Shown here: positions 1 to 8,990 of the stretch, in pieces | Position numbering within the stretch: the first letter of the stretch is position 1 | Layout of the letters: each line of letters starts with the position of its first letter | NCBI RefSeq assembly: GCF_039540405.1 | Contig: NZ_BAABEY010000036.1 | Coordinates: forward strand, 558,001-622,000 | Direction: 5' to 3' | DNA from: Ravibacter arvi | GTDB lineage: Bacteria > Bacteroidota > Bacteroidia > Cytophagales > Spirosomataceae | DNA length: 64,000 nucleotides | Translations under genes and position numbers: made by a program | Notes under the pieces: model-generated | Seen by the model: the letters and a program-made list of their open reading frames with translations, nothing else | The model's database searches: none | Told to the model about the DNA's origin: nothing

Positions 1-1
1 G

Positions 2-97
2 GCGGAGGTGAAGGCCGTTCTGCGTTCTTCGTCCGAAAGGTTGCCTGAAAAAGTAGGCGGCGTGGCCAAGCCCCGGGCAACTGTAGTAGAGGATTAA
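2..97 (+). CDS. C-terminal end of a probable alternative complex III subunit C (ActC)
   Basis: Only the last 31 codons lie in the window, in the frame starting at base 2 and ending at the TAA at 95-97. The visible tail is hydrophilic and charged, ending in VVED. No domain can be read from so short a piece. The assignment comes only from position: in alternative complex III operons the NrfD-like quinone-binding subunit ActC directly precedes ActD, and a clear ActD begins 46 bases downstream on the same strand. Coding is likely because the frame is open to the window edge and is followed by an intergenic spacer of normal size. Another upstream gene cannot be excluded. Confidence 0.5.
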   Translation, partial: AEVKAVLRSSSERLPEKVGGVAKPRATVVED

Positions 98-143
98 TCG
101 AGAGACCTGATTTTAAATATAGAAAACCGCATATTAACAGAGT

Positions 144-671
144 ATGGCAGCATTAAGCGGAAAGTTTTTAGTGGGAGTTTACGACGACGATGAAAAGCTC
201 CTTCACGCTATTCCGAAAATTCGAAAAGAGGGTGTAAAAATCATGGAGGTTTACACGCCGTTTCCAATCCACGGTCTGGATCATGCTTTGGGGCATCCCA
301 GAACGAAAATCGGTATCGCCGCTTTTTTGTTCGGCTTGCTGGGGTGTACCTGCGTGCTGACCCTGATGATATGGACCATGGGTGTGGACTGGCCAATGAT
401 CGTCGGCGGTAAAGATCCTATCTCGATTCCGAACTATATCCCTATTTCTTTTGAGGGAACTGTATTATTTACTGCTTTCGGGATGGTAATCACCTTTTTG
501 ATTACTAACGGGCTGAAGCCGGATCCCTATCCGCAGCTTTTCGACAAGCGGGCTACCGACAACAAGTTTGTGATGGCTATCGAGCTCCATAACAACAGAA
601 TGTCGGAGGATGAGATTACCAGAGTGCTACGGGATAACGGAGCAGAGGAAGTTAACCTAAAGCAATTTTAA
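144..671 (+). CDS. actD: Alternative complex III subunit ActD (DUF3341 family membrane protein)
   Basis: This is a 175-residue membrane protein with two predicted spans (about residues 57-79 and 105-122), a short cytoplasmic N-terminal domain with the phrase VGVYDDDEKLL, and a soluble C-terminal tail. That matches DUF3341 proteins, the ActD subunit of alternative complex III, which oxidises menaquinol and reduces cytochrome c without a bc1 complex. ActD carries no cofactor in known complexes and is thought to be structural. The stop codon overlaps the start of actE by one base (TAATG), so the two are translationally coupled. The ActD assignment is strong because ActE, ActF and the terminal oxidase follow directly. 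Confidence 0.88.
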   Translation: MAALSGKFLVGVYDDDEKLLHAIPKIRKEGVKIMEVYTPFPIHGLDHALGHPRTKIGIAAFLFGLLGCTCVLTLMIWTMGVDWPMIVGGKDPISIPNYIPISFEGTVLFTAFGMVITFLITNGLKPDPYPQLFDKRATDNKFVMAIELHNNRMSEDEITRVLRDNGAEEVNLKQF

Positions 672-1291
672 TGGCGGCAAATATGAGTAAGCGTATATTG
701 GTCAAATTGATTGGCGGCTGTCTGGTTGGGGTAACTTTCCTGGCATCCTGTGGCAAGAACCCGAATAGCCCGGGTAAAGAATTCGCGCCCAACATGTATA
801 ATGGTGTAGGCTATGAGCCTTACCGGCAGATTGAAAAGAACCCACTTAACCCTCAGGGATCCAACCTTTGGCTGCCCGTAGACGGCACTGTTGCGCGCCG
901 TAATTATACGACCAGTTTCGGCGAGGGCGATTCGGTACGGAAAGATTTAATGATTTATAACATCCCGGCCGACAGTATTGATATTGCGTCAAGGGTATTG
1001 AAGAACCCGATTCCCAAAACCGATGCGGTGGTAGCAGAGGGACAGGTCCTTTTTGAACGTTATTGCATGCACTGCCACGGAGCTTCCGGGGCGGGCGACG
1101 GAAAAGTTGGAAAAGCGTACAAAGGGGTACCTAACTACACGTCAGATGCAATGAAGAGCCTTTCAGAAGGCCATATTTTCCACGTGATCACCTATGGGAA
1201 AGCACGGATGTGGCCACATGGTTCTCAGGTTAATCCCGAGGAGCGGTGGAAAATTGTACATTACGTGCAGAAATTGCAAAAGGGGTCTTAA
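671..1291 (+). CDS. actE: Alternative complex III subunit ActE, monoheme cytochrome c lipoprotein
   Basis: This 206-residue protein begins with a lipoprotein signal ending in LASC, which makes Cys27 the likely lipidated residue. The C-terminal half is a class I cytochrome c domain: heme is bound through Cys132, Cys135 and His136 (CMHCHG), and Met180 in KARMWPHG is the likely distal ligand. Family knowledge places ActE on the periplasmic face of alternative complex III as the electron exit to soluble cytochrome or the oxidase. The ATG at 671 overlaps the actD stop; a second in-frame ATG at 683 would give a slightly shorter signal peptide and cannot be excluded. Confidence 0.9.
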   Translation: MAANMSKRILVKLIGGCLVGVTFLASCGKNPNSPGKEFAPNMYNGVGYEPYRQIEKNPLNPQGSNLWLPVDGTVARRNYTTSFGEGDSVRKDLMIYNIPADSIDIASRVLKNPIPKTDAVVAEGQVLFERYCMHCHGASGAGDGKVGKAYKGVPNYTSDAMKSLSEGHIFHVITYGKARMWPHGSQVNPEERWKIVHYVQKLQKGS

Positions 1292-1322
1292 TCTATTGAA
1301 ATAAGCGTTATTTATATTTCCA

Positions 1323-2633
1323 ATGGCATCAGCAGTACATTCCATACCTTCCGTAGACGAACAATTCGTTTTTACAGCGTCAGCAAAGAGAAAGTTGCTC
1401 ATCGTTGGGGCTGTAGGTGTTGTTTTAGTCCTCCTGGGGGTTTTCTTGATGGCTTCGGGCGGACATGATGTTGCTCACCACGCAGCAGAGGGTCACGGGG
1501 CTCACGGAGGTGAAGACCACGGCCATGGTTATCACTGGATCAAAAGAGTTTGGGCCAATTTGTGGCTGAACGGCATTTTCTTCACCGGTATGTCCGTTGC
1601 GGGCATGTTTTGGCTTTCTTACAATTATCTTGCTCAGGCAGGCTGGTCAGCTGTTTTCAAACGCATTCCGGAAGCAATGCCGGCGTTTTTGCCGATTGCC
1701 GGCGTTGTAATGCTGATTACCTTTATCCTTGGTGGGCATGACTTATTCCATTGGACGCACGCCGGTCTTTATGATCCGAACGGTCCGGAATTCGATCCTA
1801 TTATTAACGGTAAGAAAGGATACCTGAACACGCCTTTCTTCCTGATCAGGATGGTGATCTATTTTGCGGGATGGTACGGTTTATGGCGGATGATGCGTAA
1901 GGCATCATTGGAGGAGGACCAGGTCGGCGGACTTGACAATTACCATAAAATGGTGAAGATAGGGGTGATTTTCCTTGTGTTCTTCGCGGTAACCTCATCT
2001 ACTTCAGCCTGGGATTTTATCATGTCAATTGACACCCACTGGTTCAGCACCATGTTCGGGTGGTATACCCTGGCAAACTGGCACGTAACCGGTCTGGCAG
2101 TAATTGTGCTTTTCGTTGTTACGCTGAAAGAGAACGGTTACCTGAAGGCGGTTAATGCAAGCCACCTTCATGATCTGGGAAAGTTTGTATTCGCATTTTC
2201 CATCTTTTGGACTTATGTGTGGTTTGCCCAGTTCCTGCTATACTATTACGCAAACATTCCCGAGGAGGTAGTCTACTTCTGGGAGCGCTTCAACGGGTAC
2301 GGCGGGGCCTATAAGGCCTTGTTCTTTGTGAATATATTCATGAACTTTGTATTCCCGTTCCTACTCCTGATGACGAGGGACTCAAAACGTACCCCGATTA
2401 TTATGAAAGTAGCGTGCTGGTTCGTTATCCTGGGGCATTATGTGGATTTCTTCAACAATATCATGCCCGGAACAGTGGGTGCTCACGGCGCCATTGGTCC
2501 TTTCGAGATCGGCTGTCTGGCCGTATTCGGAAGTGCTTTTGTGTGGACTGTAGCCAGCCAGCTGGAAAAAGCGAAGCTCATCGCAGCGAACCACCCGATG
2601 TTGCAGGAATCTGTTTATCACGATATAGAATAG
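1323..2633 (+). CDS. actF: Alternative complex III subunit ActF, quinol-binding integral membrane protein
   Basis: This 436-residue polytopic membrane protein has about ten hydrophobic segments. It resembles ActF, the second NrfD-like quinone-binding subunit of alternative complex III, and sits between actE and oxidase subunit II as in other Bacteroidota. Its first span (about residues 23-44) is followed by a loop with eight histidines between residues 48 and 71 (for example HGAHGGEDHGHG), which is unusual enough to note and could bind metal. ActF has no redox cofactor in known structures; a role in quinol binding or proton movement is inferred from the family. Confidence 0.85.
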   Translation: MASAVHSIPSVDEQFVFTASAKRKLLIVGAVGVVLVLLGVFLMASGGHDVAHHAAEGHGAHGGEDHGHGYHWIKRVWANLWLNGIFFTGMSVAGMFWLSYNYLAQAGWSAVFKRIPEAMPAFLPIAGVVMLITFILGGHDLFHWTHAGLYDPNGPEFDPIINGKKGYLNTPFFLIRMVIYFAGWYGLWRMMRKASLEEDQVGGLDNYHKMVKIGVIFLVFFAVTSSTSAWDFIMSIDTHWFSTMFGWYTLANWHVTGLAVIVLFVVTLKENGYLKAVNASHLHDLGKFVFAFSIFWTYVWFAQFLLYYYANIPEEVVYFWERFNGYGGAYKALFFVNIFMNFVFPFLLLMTRDSKRTPIIMKVACWFVILGHYVDFFNNIMPGTVGAHGAIGPFEIGCLAVFGSAFVWTVASQLEKAKLIAANHPMLQESVYHDIE

Positions 2634-2660
2634 CCTTTTGCTTATTAGTAGTTTAAAATT

Positions 2661-3722
2661 ATGGAGCTTTTACTTGTCCTACTTGTCTTAGTCGCAGTTG
2701 TACTGGCGTTTTTAGTGCTGGGAAGGCTTAGCGGAATAATCAAAGGGCTTAATCCGTCGTCCGATTCTTATGTTGAACCCGGCCAGGCAAATCGTGTGAA
2801 CGGGATGATGTTTCTGGTGCTGCTGGTGTTGGGAGGAATCGCGATAACCTGGTCTTACCTGCATTCGGCGAAGTTTTATCTGCCGGAGGCTTCCTCGGTA
2901 CATGGAAGGAGAACTGACGACCTGTTCTGGTTTTCGATGGGGCTGCTGACCATTCCTTTTATTCTTGTGAATGCCGTCCTTTTCATTTTTGCCTGGAAAT
3001 ACCAGTACAGGAAAGGCCGTTCCGCAACTTTCTATCCGGAAAACCACCGCCTGGAGCTTCTATGGACTACTATTCCGGCTGTGGTGATGGCGGTTCTGGT
3101 GCTTACCGGCTGGAAAGCCTGGAGTGACATCACTTCGGAAGCTCCCGAAGATGCGGAAGTGATTGAAATTACCGGTAAGCAGTTCGGCTGGATTGCACGC
3201 TACGGCGGAGTGGATAACAATAAGCTCGGAAATTACGATTTCCGGCTTATCGATGCTCAGAATGAAGTAGGTATTGATTTTTCAGATGAGAATTCATTCG
3301 ACGATTTTACAAACCCGAGTGAGCTGCACATTCCGGCCAATCGCCCTGTATTGTTAAAGATCCGCGCCAGGGACGTTTTGCACAGTGTTTTTATTCCTCA
3401 TATGCGGGTTAAAATGGATGCTGTTCCGGGGATGCCCACCAAGTTCTGGTTTGTCGCTGACAAAACAACTGCTCAGATGCGCACGGAAACAGGTAATCCT
3501 GATTTTAAGTATGAAATCGCTTGTACGGAGGTGTGCGGACAGGGCCATTTCGGTATGAAAATGGTTCTGGTAGTTGATGATGAAGAGTCCTACCAGAAAT
3601 GGGTGGCTTCACAGCAGCCTTTCCTGAAAACTTATCCGGAATATATGGAGCGGGTTCCGGCAAATCTGAAAGCGAAAGCCGCCAAATACGCGGGAGATCA
3701 GCAAACGGCCAGTGCGGAGTAA
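2661..3722 (+). CDS. coxB: Cytochrome c oxidase subunit II (CuA subunit)
   Basis: This 353-residue subunit II carries the binuclear CuA site in its C-terminal periplasmic cupredoxin domain. The ligands visible are His241, Cys288, Glu290, Cys292, His296 and Met299, in CTEVCGQGHFGM. CuA accepts electrons from cytochrome c or directly from the upstream ACIII and passes them to heme a. The usual two membrane spans are at about 88-112 and 133-152; two further hydrophobic segments lie at about 3-20 and 49-66, so the N-terminus is longer than in canonical subunit II. No fused cytochrome c domain follows, so this is an aa3-type arrangement served by ActE or a soluble cytochrome. Confidence 0.95.
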   Translation: MELLLVLLVLVAVVLAFLVLGRLSGIIKGLNPSSDSYVEPGQANRVNGMMFLVLLVLGGIAITWSYLHSAKFYLPEASSVHGRRTDDLFWFSMGLLTIPFILVNAVLFIFAWKYQYRKGRSATFYPENHRLELLWTTIPAVVMAVLVLTGWKAWSDITSEAPEDAEVIEITGKQFGWIARYGGVDNNKLGNYDFRLIDAQNEVGIDFSDENSFDDFTNPSELHIPANRPVLLKIRARDVLHSVFIPHMRVKMDAVPGMPTKFWFVADKTTAQMRTETGNPDFKYEIACTEVCGQGHFGMKMVLVVDDEESYQKWVASQQPFLKTYPEYMERVPANLKAKAAKYAGDQQTASAE

Positions 3723-3788
3723 CTTCAGGTTGAATTCTGTTTTGTATCGAGAGTCTATAAGAATTACGCGAATATTATTGCAATAAAT

Positions 3789-5657
3789 ATGTCAGTTGTA
3801 GAAGTAGTCGAGCACGGACACACGGAAGAACATGTGCATCATGAGCTTCCTTTCTGGAGGAAATACATTTTTACGGAGGATCACAAAACCATCGCGAAGC
3901 AATTCCTGATTACCGGGATTTTTTGGGCGATTCTTGGGATCACACTATCTATCCTTTTCAGGATTCAGCTTGGCTTTCCCAATGCAGATCTTTCATGGTT
4001 AAAGCCGGTTCTGGGAGGCTGGATAACGGAAACCGGTAAGATCGAGCCGGAATTTTTCCTCGCATTGGTAACGATGCACGGAACGATTATGGTGTTTTTC
4101 GTGCTTACGGCCGGATTGAGTGGTACCTTCAGTAACTTCCTGATTCCGCTTCAGATTGGCGCCAGGGATATGGCATCCGGTTTCATGAACATGCTGTCGT
4201 ACTGGTTTTTCTTCGCTGCCGGGCTACTGATGTTTGTTTCGCTGTTCCTGCACACGGGGCCTGCCGCCGGAGGTTGGGTGATTTACCCGCCGCTCAGCGC
4301 ACTTCAGCAGGCGCAGCCCGGATCAGCACTCGGGATGACGCTTTGGCTGGTCAGTATGGCGTTGTTTATAGTTTCGCAGCTTTTGGGCGGTGTTAACTAT
4401 ATCACAACGGTCATCAACCTGAGAACACGGGGTATGACTTTCAGCCGTTTACCGTTGTCTATCTGGTCTTTCCTGATTACTGCGGTTCTGGGACTTATTT
4501 CTTTCCCTGTATTGTTGTCGGCAGCGTTGTTGCTGATCTTTGACCGGTCGTTCGGAACCAGCTTCTATCTTTCTGAAATTTATATCGGTGGTGAGGCGCT
4601 CTCCAACGTTGGAGGTAGCCCGATTCTTTTCCAGCACCTTTTCTGGTTCCTGGGCCACCCTGAAGTTTATATCGTTATTCTTCCGGCTTTAGGGATCACC
4701 TCCGAGGTAATAGCAACCAATGCGCGCAAACCCATTTTCGGATACCGCGCCATGATTGTGTCTATGTTGGGTATTGCGTTCCTGTCCTTCATCGTATGGG
4801 CGCACCACATGTTCGTGACGGGTATGAATCCCTTCCTGGGATCGGTGTTTATGTTTTTGACTTTGATTATTGCGGTTCCTTCTGCAGTAAAAGCATTTAA
4901 TTACATTTCAACGCTCTGGAGGGGAAATCTTCATTTCACCCCGGGCATGCTGTTCGCAATCGGGATGGTGTCGTTGTTTGTTTCCGGAGGGTTGACCGGG
5001 ATTATTCTCGGAAACAGCGCTCTCGATATTCAGCTTCATGATACTTATTTTGTAGTGGCGCACTTTCACCTGGTAATGGGGGCTTCGGCAGCGTTCGGGT
5101 TGTTTTCCGGGGTTTATCACTGGTTCCCGAAGATGTACGGCAGGATGATGAACCAGACCGTCGGCCAGCTCCATTTTTGGTGTACCTTCATAGGGTTGTA
5201 CCTGATTTTCATACCGATGCACTATGTTGGTATCGCAGGCTTCCCGCGTCGGTATTACCAGTTTACCAGCTACGATTTTACGAGCATATTCTCGGACATG
5301 AATACGTTCATTACAGTGGCTGCCATCTTCACTTTCGCATCGCAGTTCCTGTTTTTGTTCAACTTCTTCTATAGCATTTTTAAAGGTAAGAAAGCACCGA
5401 TGAACCCGTGGCGGTCTACTACACTGGAGTGGACCACCGATAATCCCGGTCACGGTAACTGGGAAGGTGAAATACCGGCAGTTTATCGCTGGCCATACGA
5501 CTACAGCAAGCCGGGTGCGAAAGAAGACTTTATCCCGCAGACTGTTCCGCATTCTCAGACGCCAGAGTCCAATTTCCCGAGTGATAATGAACTCATAGCG
5601 GAAGAGAGGCAAATAGAATCGCAAAACTATAATGACCAATTTAAAACCGGTCATTGA
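3789..5657 (+). CDS. coxA: Cytochrome c oxidase subunit I (heme a / heme a3-CuB)
   Basis: This 622-residue catalytic subunit of a heme-copper oxidase has about twelve spans. All metal ligands are visible: His97 and His427 for low-spin heme a, His425 for heme a3, and His290, His339 and His340 for CuB, with Tyr294 placed to form the His-Tyr crosslink. GHPEVY (289-294) is the signature of A1-type proton-pumping oxidases. The enzyme reduces oxygen to water in the inner membrane and pumps protons. The N-terminus is His- and Glu-rich. The 3' end overlaps ctaA by 26 bases, which implies coupled translation of the catalytic subunit and the enzyme that makes its heme. Confidence 0.97.
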   Translation: MSVVEVVEHGHTEEHVHHELPFWRKYIFTEDHKTIAKQFLITGIFWAILGITLSILFRIQLGFPNADLSWLKPVLGGWITETGKIEPEFFLALVTMHGTIMVFFVLTAGLSGTFSNFLIPLQIGARDMASGFMNMLSYWFFFAAGLLMFVSLFLHTGPAAGGWVIYPPLSALQQAQPGSALGMTLWLVSMALFIVSQLLGGVNYITTVINLRTRGMTFSRLPLSIWSFLITAVLGLISFPVLLSAALLLIFDRSFGTSFYLSEIYIGGEALSNVGGSPILFQHLFWFLGHPEVYIVILPALGITSEVIATNARKPIFGYRAMIVSMLGIAFLSFIVWAHHMFVTGMNPFLGSVFMFLTLIIAVPSAVKAFNYISTLWRGNLHFTPGMLFAIGMVSLFVSGGLTGIILGNSALDIQLHDTYFVVAHFHLVMGASAAFGLFSGVYHWFPKMYGRMMNQTVGQLHFWCTFIGLYLIFIPMHYVGIAGFPRRYYQFTSYDFTSIFSDMNTFITVAAIFTFASQFLFLFNFFYSIFKGKKAPMNPWRSTTLEWTTDNPGHGNWEGEIPAVYRWPYDYSKPGAKEDFIPQTVPHSQTPESNFPSDNELIAEERQIESQNYNDQFKTGH

Positions 5658-6660
5658 TAACAAGGCGGTAGCCAGGTATAAAAGATGGGCGGCCTGGACT
5701 TTAGTCACCTTGTACCTTTTGATCCTCGTCGGGGGAATCGTGCGGGCAACGGGGGCGGGAATGGGCTGTCCGGATTGGCCTAAGTGTTTCGGAAGCTGGG
5801 TACCACCCACAGACGTCAGTCAGCTTCCGGAAAACTACAAGGAAATATACGGGGCAAAGCTGAAGGGGGAGATTGAGTTCAACCCCGTAAAGACCTGGAT
5901 CGAGTACGTGAACCGCCTGTTCGGCGTGTTTACCGGTGGTTGGATTTTCCTGACGCTGCTCGCTTCGGTACCGTTCCTGAAGTCAGACCGGAAGTCGATA
6001 TTTTTCCTTAGCTTATCGGCGTTCCTGCTGGTAGCGTTCCAGGGATGGCTGGGGTCGAAAGTAGTCTCCACCGAGTTGCATCCGGTGATGATTACATTGC
6101 ATATGATACTTGCGATCGTAATCGTGTTTGTACTTTTGTTTGCCTATGCAAAGGTATCGTACATCGATCGCATCAGGCTTGAGAAGGTGAAAGAGGCGGA
6201 CAGGCGTAAATTGAATACCTGGGTGGTCGGTGCCATTTTGATCGCGACGGTGCAGGTCATCATCGGAACCCAGGTGCGCGAAGGGATTGACATAGTAGCA
6301 GCCTCACTCGGATATGGCGGACGCGGGCGTTGGGTGGAAGAAGTAGGAATGGCATATTGGGTGCACAGGTCGTTTTCGATATTAGTTCTTTTGTCCGTCT
6401 TGGGATTGGGCAACGGGATTAAAAAGTTGACCGGGGAGAGGGGTGTTATGAACAGGCTGGTGCATGTAATGTGGGGTTTGCTTGCAGCTGAAATTGTTAC
6501 CGGGATTATATTGGGCTATTGGGCCGTTCCCGCAGTTCTGCAACCGGTACATCTTACGCTGGCGATAATTATTCTGAGTATACAATTTGTGTTGTTCCTG
6601 TTCCTGAACGCAAATAGGATTTTTGAGAAGCGCAATACCGGTATCCCGGCTGCGTCTTAA
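5632..6660 (+). CDS. ctaA: Heme A synthase (CtaA/COX15 family)
   Basis: This 342-residue, roughly eight-span protein oxidises the methyl group of heme O to give heme A for the oxidase. Histidines expected as heme ligands are seen at 150 and/or 157 (LHPVMITLH), 245 (WVHRS) and 307 (PVHLT), and the paired cysteines Cys46 and Cys52 lie in the first periplasmic loop. In the first ExxH motif of well-studied CtaA enzymes the sequence here is Glu91-Tyr-Val-Asn94, so the usual histidine is an asparagine. The start at 5632 lies inside coxA, overlapping it by 26 bases; ctaB follows after 9 bases. Confidence 0.92.
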   Translation: MTNLKPVIDNKAVARYKRWAAWTLVTLYLLILVGGIVRATGAGMGCPDWPKCFGSWVPPTDVSQLPENYKEIYGAKLKGEIEFNPVKTWIEYVNRLFGVFTGGWIFLTLLASVPFLKSDRKSIFFLSLSAFLLVAFQGWLGSKVVSTELHPVMITLHMILAIVIVFVLLFAYAKVSYIDRIRLEKVKEADRRKLNTWVVGAILIATVQVIIGTQVREGIDIVAASLGYGGRGRWVEEVGMAYWVHRSFSILVLLSVLGLGNGIKKLTGERGVMNRLVHVMWGLLAAEIVTGIILGYWAVPAVLQPVHLTLAIIILSIQFVLFLFLNANRIFEKRNTGIPAAS

Positions 6661-6669
6661 GAAGAGAGG

Positions 6670-7569
6670 ATGATGATTACAACTTCTGAACAAAGCATAC
6701 AGGATTCTTCGGGGCTTTCGGCAAAGGCAAAGGCCCTGTTTGAATTGATGAAATTCAGACTTTCGGCGCTGGTTACTTTTTCGGGTGTGATCGGATTTTG
6801 CCTGGGAGCTCCTCATGTGATCTGGACAGACGTATTGCTTTTCGCAATTGCTGCTCTTGCGATAACGGGATCGGCGAATACCATCAACCAGATTTTCGAA
6901 AAGGATCTCGATAAATTGATGAAGCGTACCTGCGATCGCCCGTTGCCGACAGGAAGGCTTACCGTAAACGAGGCTATCATTTGGGCGGTCTTCCTGGGCG
7001 TGTTGGCAACCGCTATCCTGGTTTTGTTTTTCAATATCCGGGCTGCTGCCCTTGCGCTGTTTTCACTGGTTTTGTACGGGTTTGTGTATACCCGTCTGAA
7101 GCGTGTGGGTTCAGTTGCCGTGCTTGTCGGGGCTTTCCCGGGAGCGTTTCCGCCAATGATCGGTTGGATCGCTGCAACGAATCACTTCGGGCTTGAACCC
7201 GGTATTTTGTTTGCCATCCAGTTCTTTTGGCAGTTCCCGCATTTCTGGGCAATCGCCTGGGTGCTTGACGATGAATATAAAAAAGCCGGATTTAATCTTT
7301 TGCCGTCTCAGGGTGGCAAGGATCTTAATACCGCTATCCAGATAATGATCAACGCATTGTTGCTCATACCAATCGGTTGGCTGCCTTATAAGTTGGGCAT
7401 GACCGGCATCAATTCCGCGTTTATCGCGACTGTTTTTGGTGTGTTGTTCCTGGCACAGACGTTTCACCTGATGCGCAAGTGTAACGACAGGACGGCACTT
7501 CAGCTGATGTTCGGGTCATTTGCGTATCTGCCGATTGTACAGATAGCGTTTTTATTGGACAAGGTTTGA
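6670..7569 (+). CDS. ctaB: Protoheme IX farnesyltransferase (heme O synthase)
   Basis: This 299-residue UbiA-family membrane prenyltransferase has about eight or nine spans. The Asp-rich prenyl-diphosphate site is visible around residues 70-90 as NQIFEKDLDKLMKRT followed by RPLP. It farnesylates protoheme to heme O, the substrate for the CtaA encoded just upstream. Two ATGs (6670 and 6673) are possible starts. The stop codon lies 14 bases before the ATG of the next gene. Also called cyoE or COX10 in other organisms. Confidence 0.94.
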   Translation: MMITTSEQSIQDSSGLSAKAKALFELMKFRLSALVTFSGVIGFCLGAPHVIWTDVLLFAIAALAITGSANTINQIFEKDLDKLMKRTCDRPLPTGRLTVNEAIIWAVFLGVLATAILVLFFNIRAAALALFSLVLYGFVYTRLKRVGSVAVLVGAFPGAFPPMIGWIAATNHFGLEPGILFAIQFFWQFPHFWAIAWVLDDEYKKAGFNLLPSQGGKDLNTAIQIMINALLLIPIGWLPYKLGMTGINSAFIATVFGVLFLAQTFHLMRKCNDRTALQLMFGSFAYLPIVQIAFLLDKV

Positions 7570-7583
7570 AAATTGATGATGTG

Positions 7584-8177
7584 ATGAAAGAAGGACGTTC
7601 AACTGTTGCAGAGTTCGGGAGTAAGCCAAATGACACCCTCAGCATGGATCCGGTAAAGTTCATGGTTTGGTTGCTTCTTTTGGCAAGTGTGATGCTGTTT
7701 GCGTCTCAAACCAGTGCATATTTAGTAAAAAGAGCAGAAGGAAACTGGCTTGAATTCACTATTCCGGGTATTTTTACCTATAGCACAATTGTTTTGGTGC
7801 TGAGTAGCGTAACCATGCATTGGGCATATCTGGAAGCAAAGAAGGATAATTTCTCCAAATTGAAGCTCGCCGTGACCGTTACCTTTTTGCTGGGCGTGGT
7901 TTTCCTGGCAATGCAGGTGCTTGGCTGGGGAAAGCTGGTGGAGATGAATGTTTATTTCGTGGGCAACCTGGCGGGATCGTTCTTCTATGTGTTTACGTTT
8001 CTTCACCTTGTGCACCTCATTCTGGGCTTGTTAGCCTTGTTGAGCACATTGTGGGCAGCTACCAAAATGAAAGTACATTCCAAAAGACTCAGAAGAATTG
8101 AGGTTTGCGCGACGATCTGGCATTTTCTGGACATTTTGTGGATTTATCTTTTTGTGTTTCTTTTGACTTTTAATTGA
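7584..8177 (+). CDS. Cytochrome c oxidase subunit III-like protein (first copy)
   Basis: This 197-residue protein has about five spans and belongs to the heme-copper oxidase subunit III family. It is shorter than the classical seven-span subunit and shorter than its neighbour. I take the ATG at 7584 as the start; an in-frame TTG at 7566 would extend the protein by six residues but lies inside ctaB. Bacteroidota oxidase operons commonly carry two adjacent subunit III genes, so this is probably a structural subunit rather than a remnant. Its sequence differs clearly from the second copy, so the pair is not a recent duplication. Confidence 0.85.
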   Translation: MKEGRSTVAEFGSKPNDTLSMDPVKFMVWLLLLASVMLFASQTSAYLVKRAEGNWLEFTIPGIFTYSTIVLVLSSVTMHWAYLEAKKDNFSKLKLAVTVTFLLGVVFLAMQVLGWGKLVEMNVYFVGNLAGSFFYVFTFLHLVHLILGLLALLSTLWAATKMKVHSKRLRRIEVCATIWHFLDILWIYLFVFLLTFN

Positions 8178-8198
8178 ATTTATAATTTGTATTAACCA

Positions 8199-8966
8199 AT
8201 GGCGTCGACTGTTACATCAACTTCTGGTGAACCTAAACTTTGGCTTGGTGGGGTAGAACCTATGAAGGCAAGCTACGGGAAATTGATGATGTGGTTTTTC
8301 CTCATCTCTGATACTTTTACCTTCTCGGCTTTGCTGGTCTCATATGGGCTAATCCGTTTCAGCTTCCCTGCCTATTCGGGTGAAGTGGCAGATTTTGCAT
8401 TCTCTAACCTGTATTGGCCAATCCCCGAAAAAGTTTTTGCAGCGGTGCCGTTCCTGCATGGCGTTTACCTGCCACTGGTATTCGTCGGGATCATGACGTT
8501 TATCCTTATTTTCAGTAGTGTCACAATGGTTCTGGCTGTAGAGGCCGGGCACCGGATGGACCGCAAAAATGTTGAAAAATACCTGCTTTGGACCCTGTTG
8601 GGTGGAATTACCTTCCTGGGTTGCCAGGCTTGGGAATGGGCGCACTTTATTCACGGAACCGATGAAGGGTCTGTAGTGAAAGAGCTCATTAATGGCCAGT
8701 GGATTGAACGTACTGTTTTTGGCGCCTCGCTGAAGGAAAACCAGTATGGACCGGTACCTTTTGCGGATCTGTTCTTTTTCATAACAGGCTTCCACGGAAC
8801 CCACGTATTCAGCGGTGTGATTTTGAATTACCTTATTTTCTACCGGACGTCCACAGGATTTTACGACCGGAGGGGAAGCTATGAAATGGTTGAGAAGGTC
8901 GGTTTGTACTGGCACTTCGTTGACCTGGTTTGGGTATTCGTTTTCACGTTTTTCTATCTGGTTTAA
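8199..8966 (+). CDS. coxC: Cytochrome c oxidase subunit III (second copy)
   Basis: This 255-residue subunit III family protein has about six spans. It ends with the helix GLYWHFVDLVWVFVF, the usual final segment of the family, and contains FHGTHVFSG, matching the conserved histidine region. Subunit III stabilises the catalytic subunit and helps proton uptake; it has no redox cofactor. It starts 21 bases after the preceding subunit III-like gene and is followed 24 bases later by subunit IV. Confidence 0.93.
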   Translation: MASTVTSTSGEPKLWLGGVEPMKASYGKLMMWFFLISDTFTFSALLVSYGLIRFSFPAYSGEVADFAFSNLYWPIPEKVFAAVPFLHGVYLPLVFVGIMTFILIFSSVTMVLAVEAGHRMDRKNVEKYLLWTLLGGITFLGCQAWEWAHFIHGTDEGSVVKELINGQWIERTVFGASLKENQYGPVPFADLFFFITGFHGTHVFSGVILNYLIFYRTSTGFYDRRGSYEMVEKVGLYWHFVDLVWVFVFTFFYLV

Positions 8967-8990
8967 AAATTTAAAGTATAGCTTACTGTT

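Noticed and set aside
4908..5810. 300-codon open frame on the minus strand inside coxA/ctaA
   Set aside because: It lies opposite two strongly conserved genes, spans their overlap, and shows no domain or plausible leader. Long antisense frames also occur opposite rpoB (22002-22934), susD (45364-46425) and the SDR/BNR genes (54744-55826); all look like by-products of codon bias.
7584..8966. Recent duplication or split of oxidase subunit III
   Set aside because: The two genes differ greatly in length and sequence, and the paired arrangement is usual in Bacteroidota oxidase operons.
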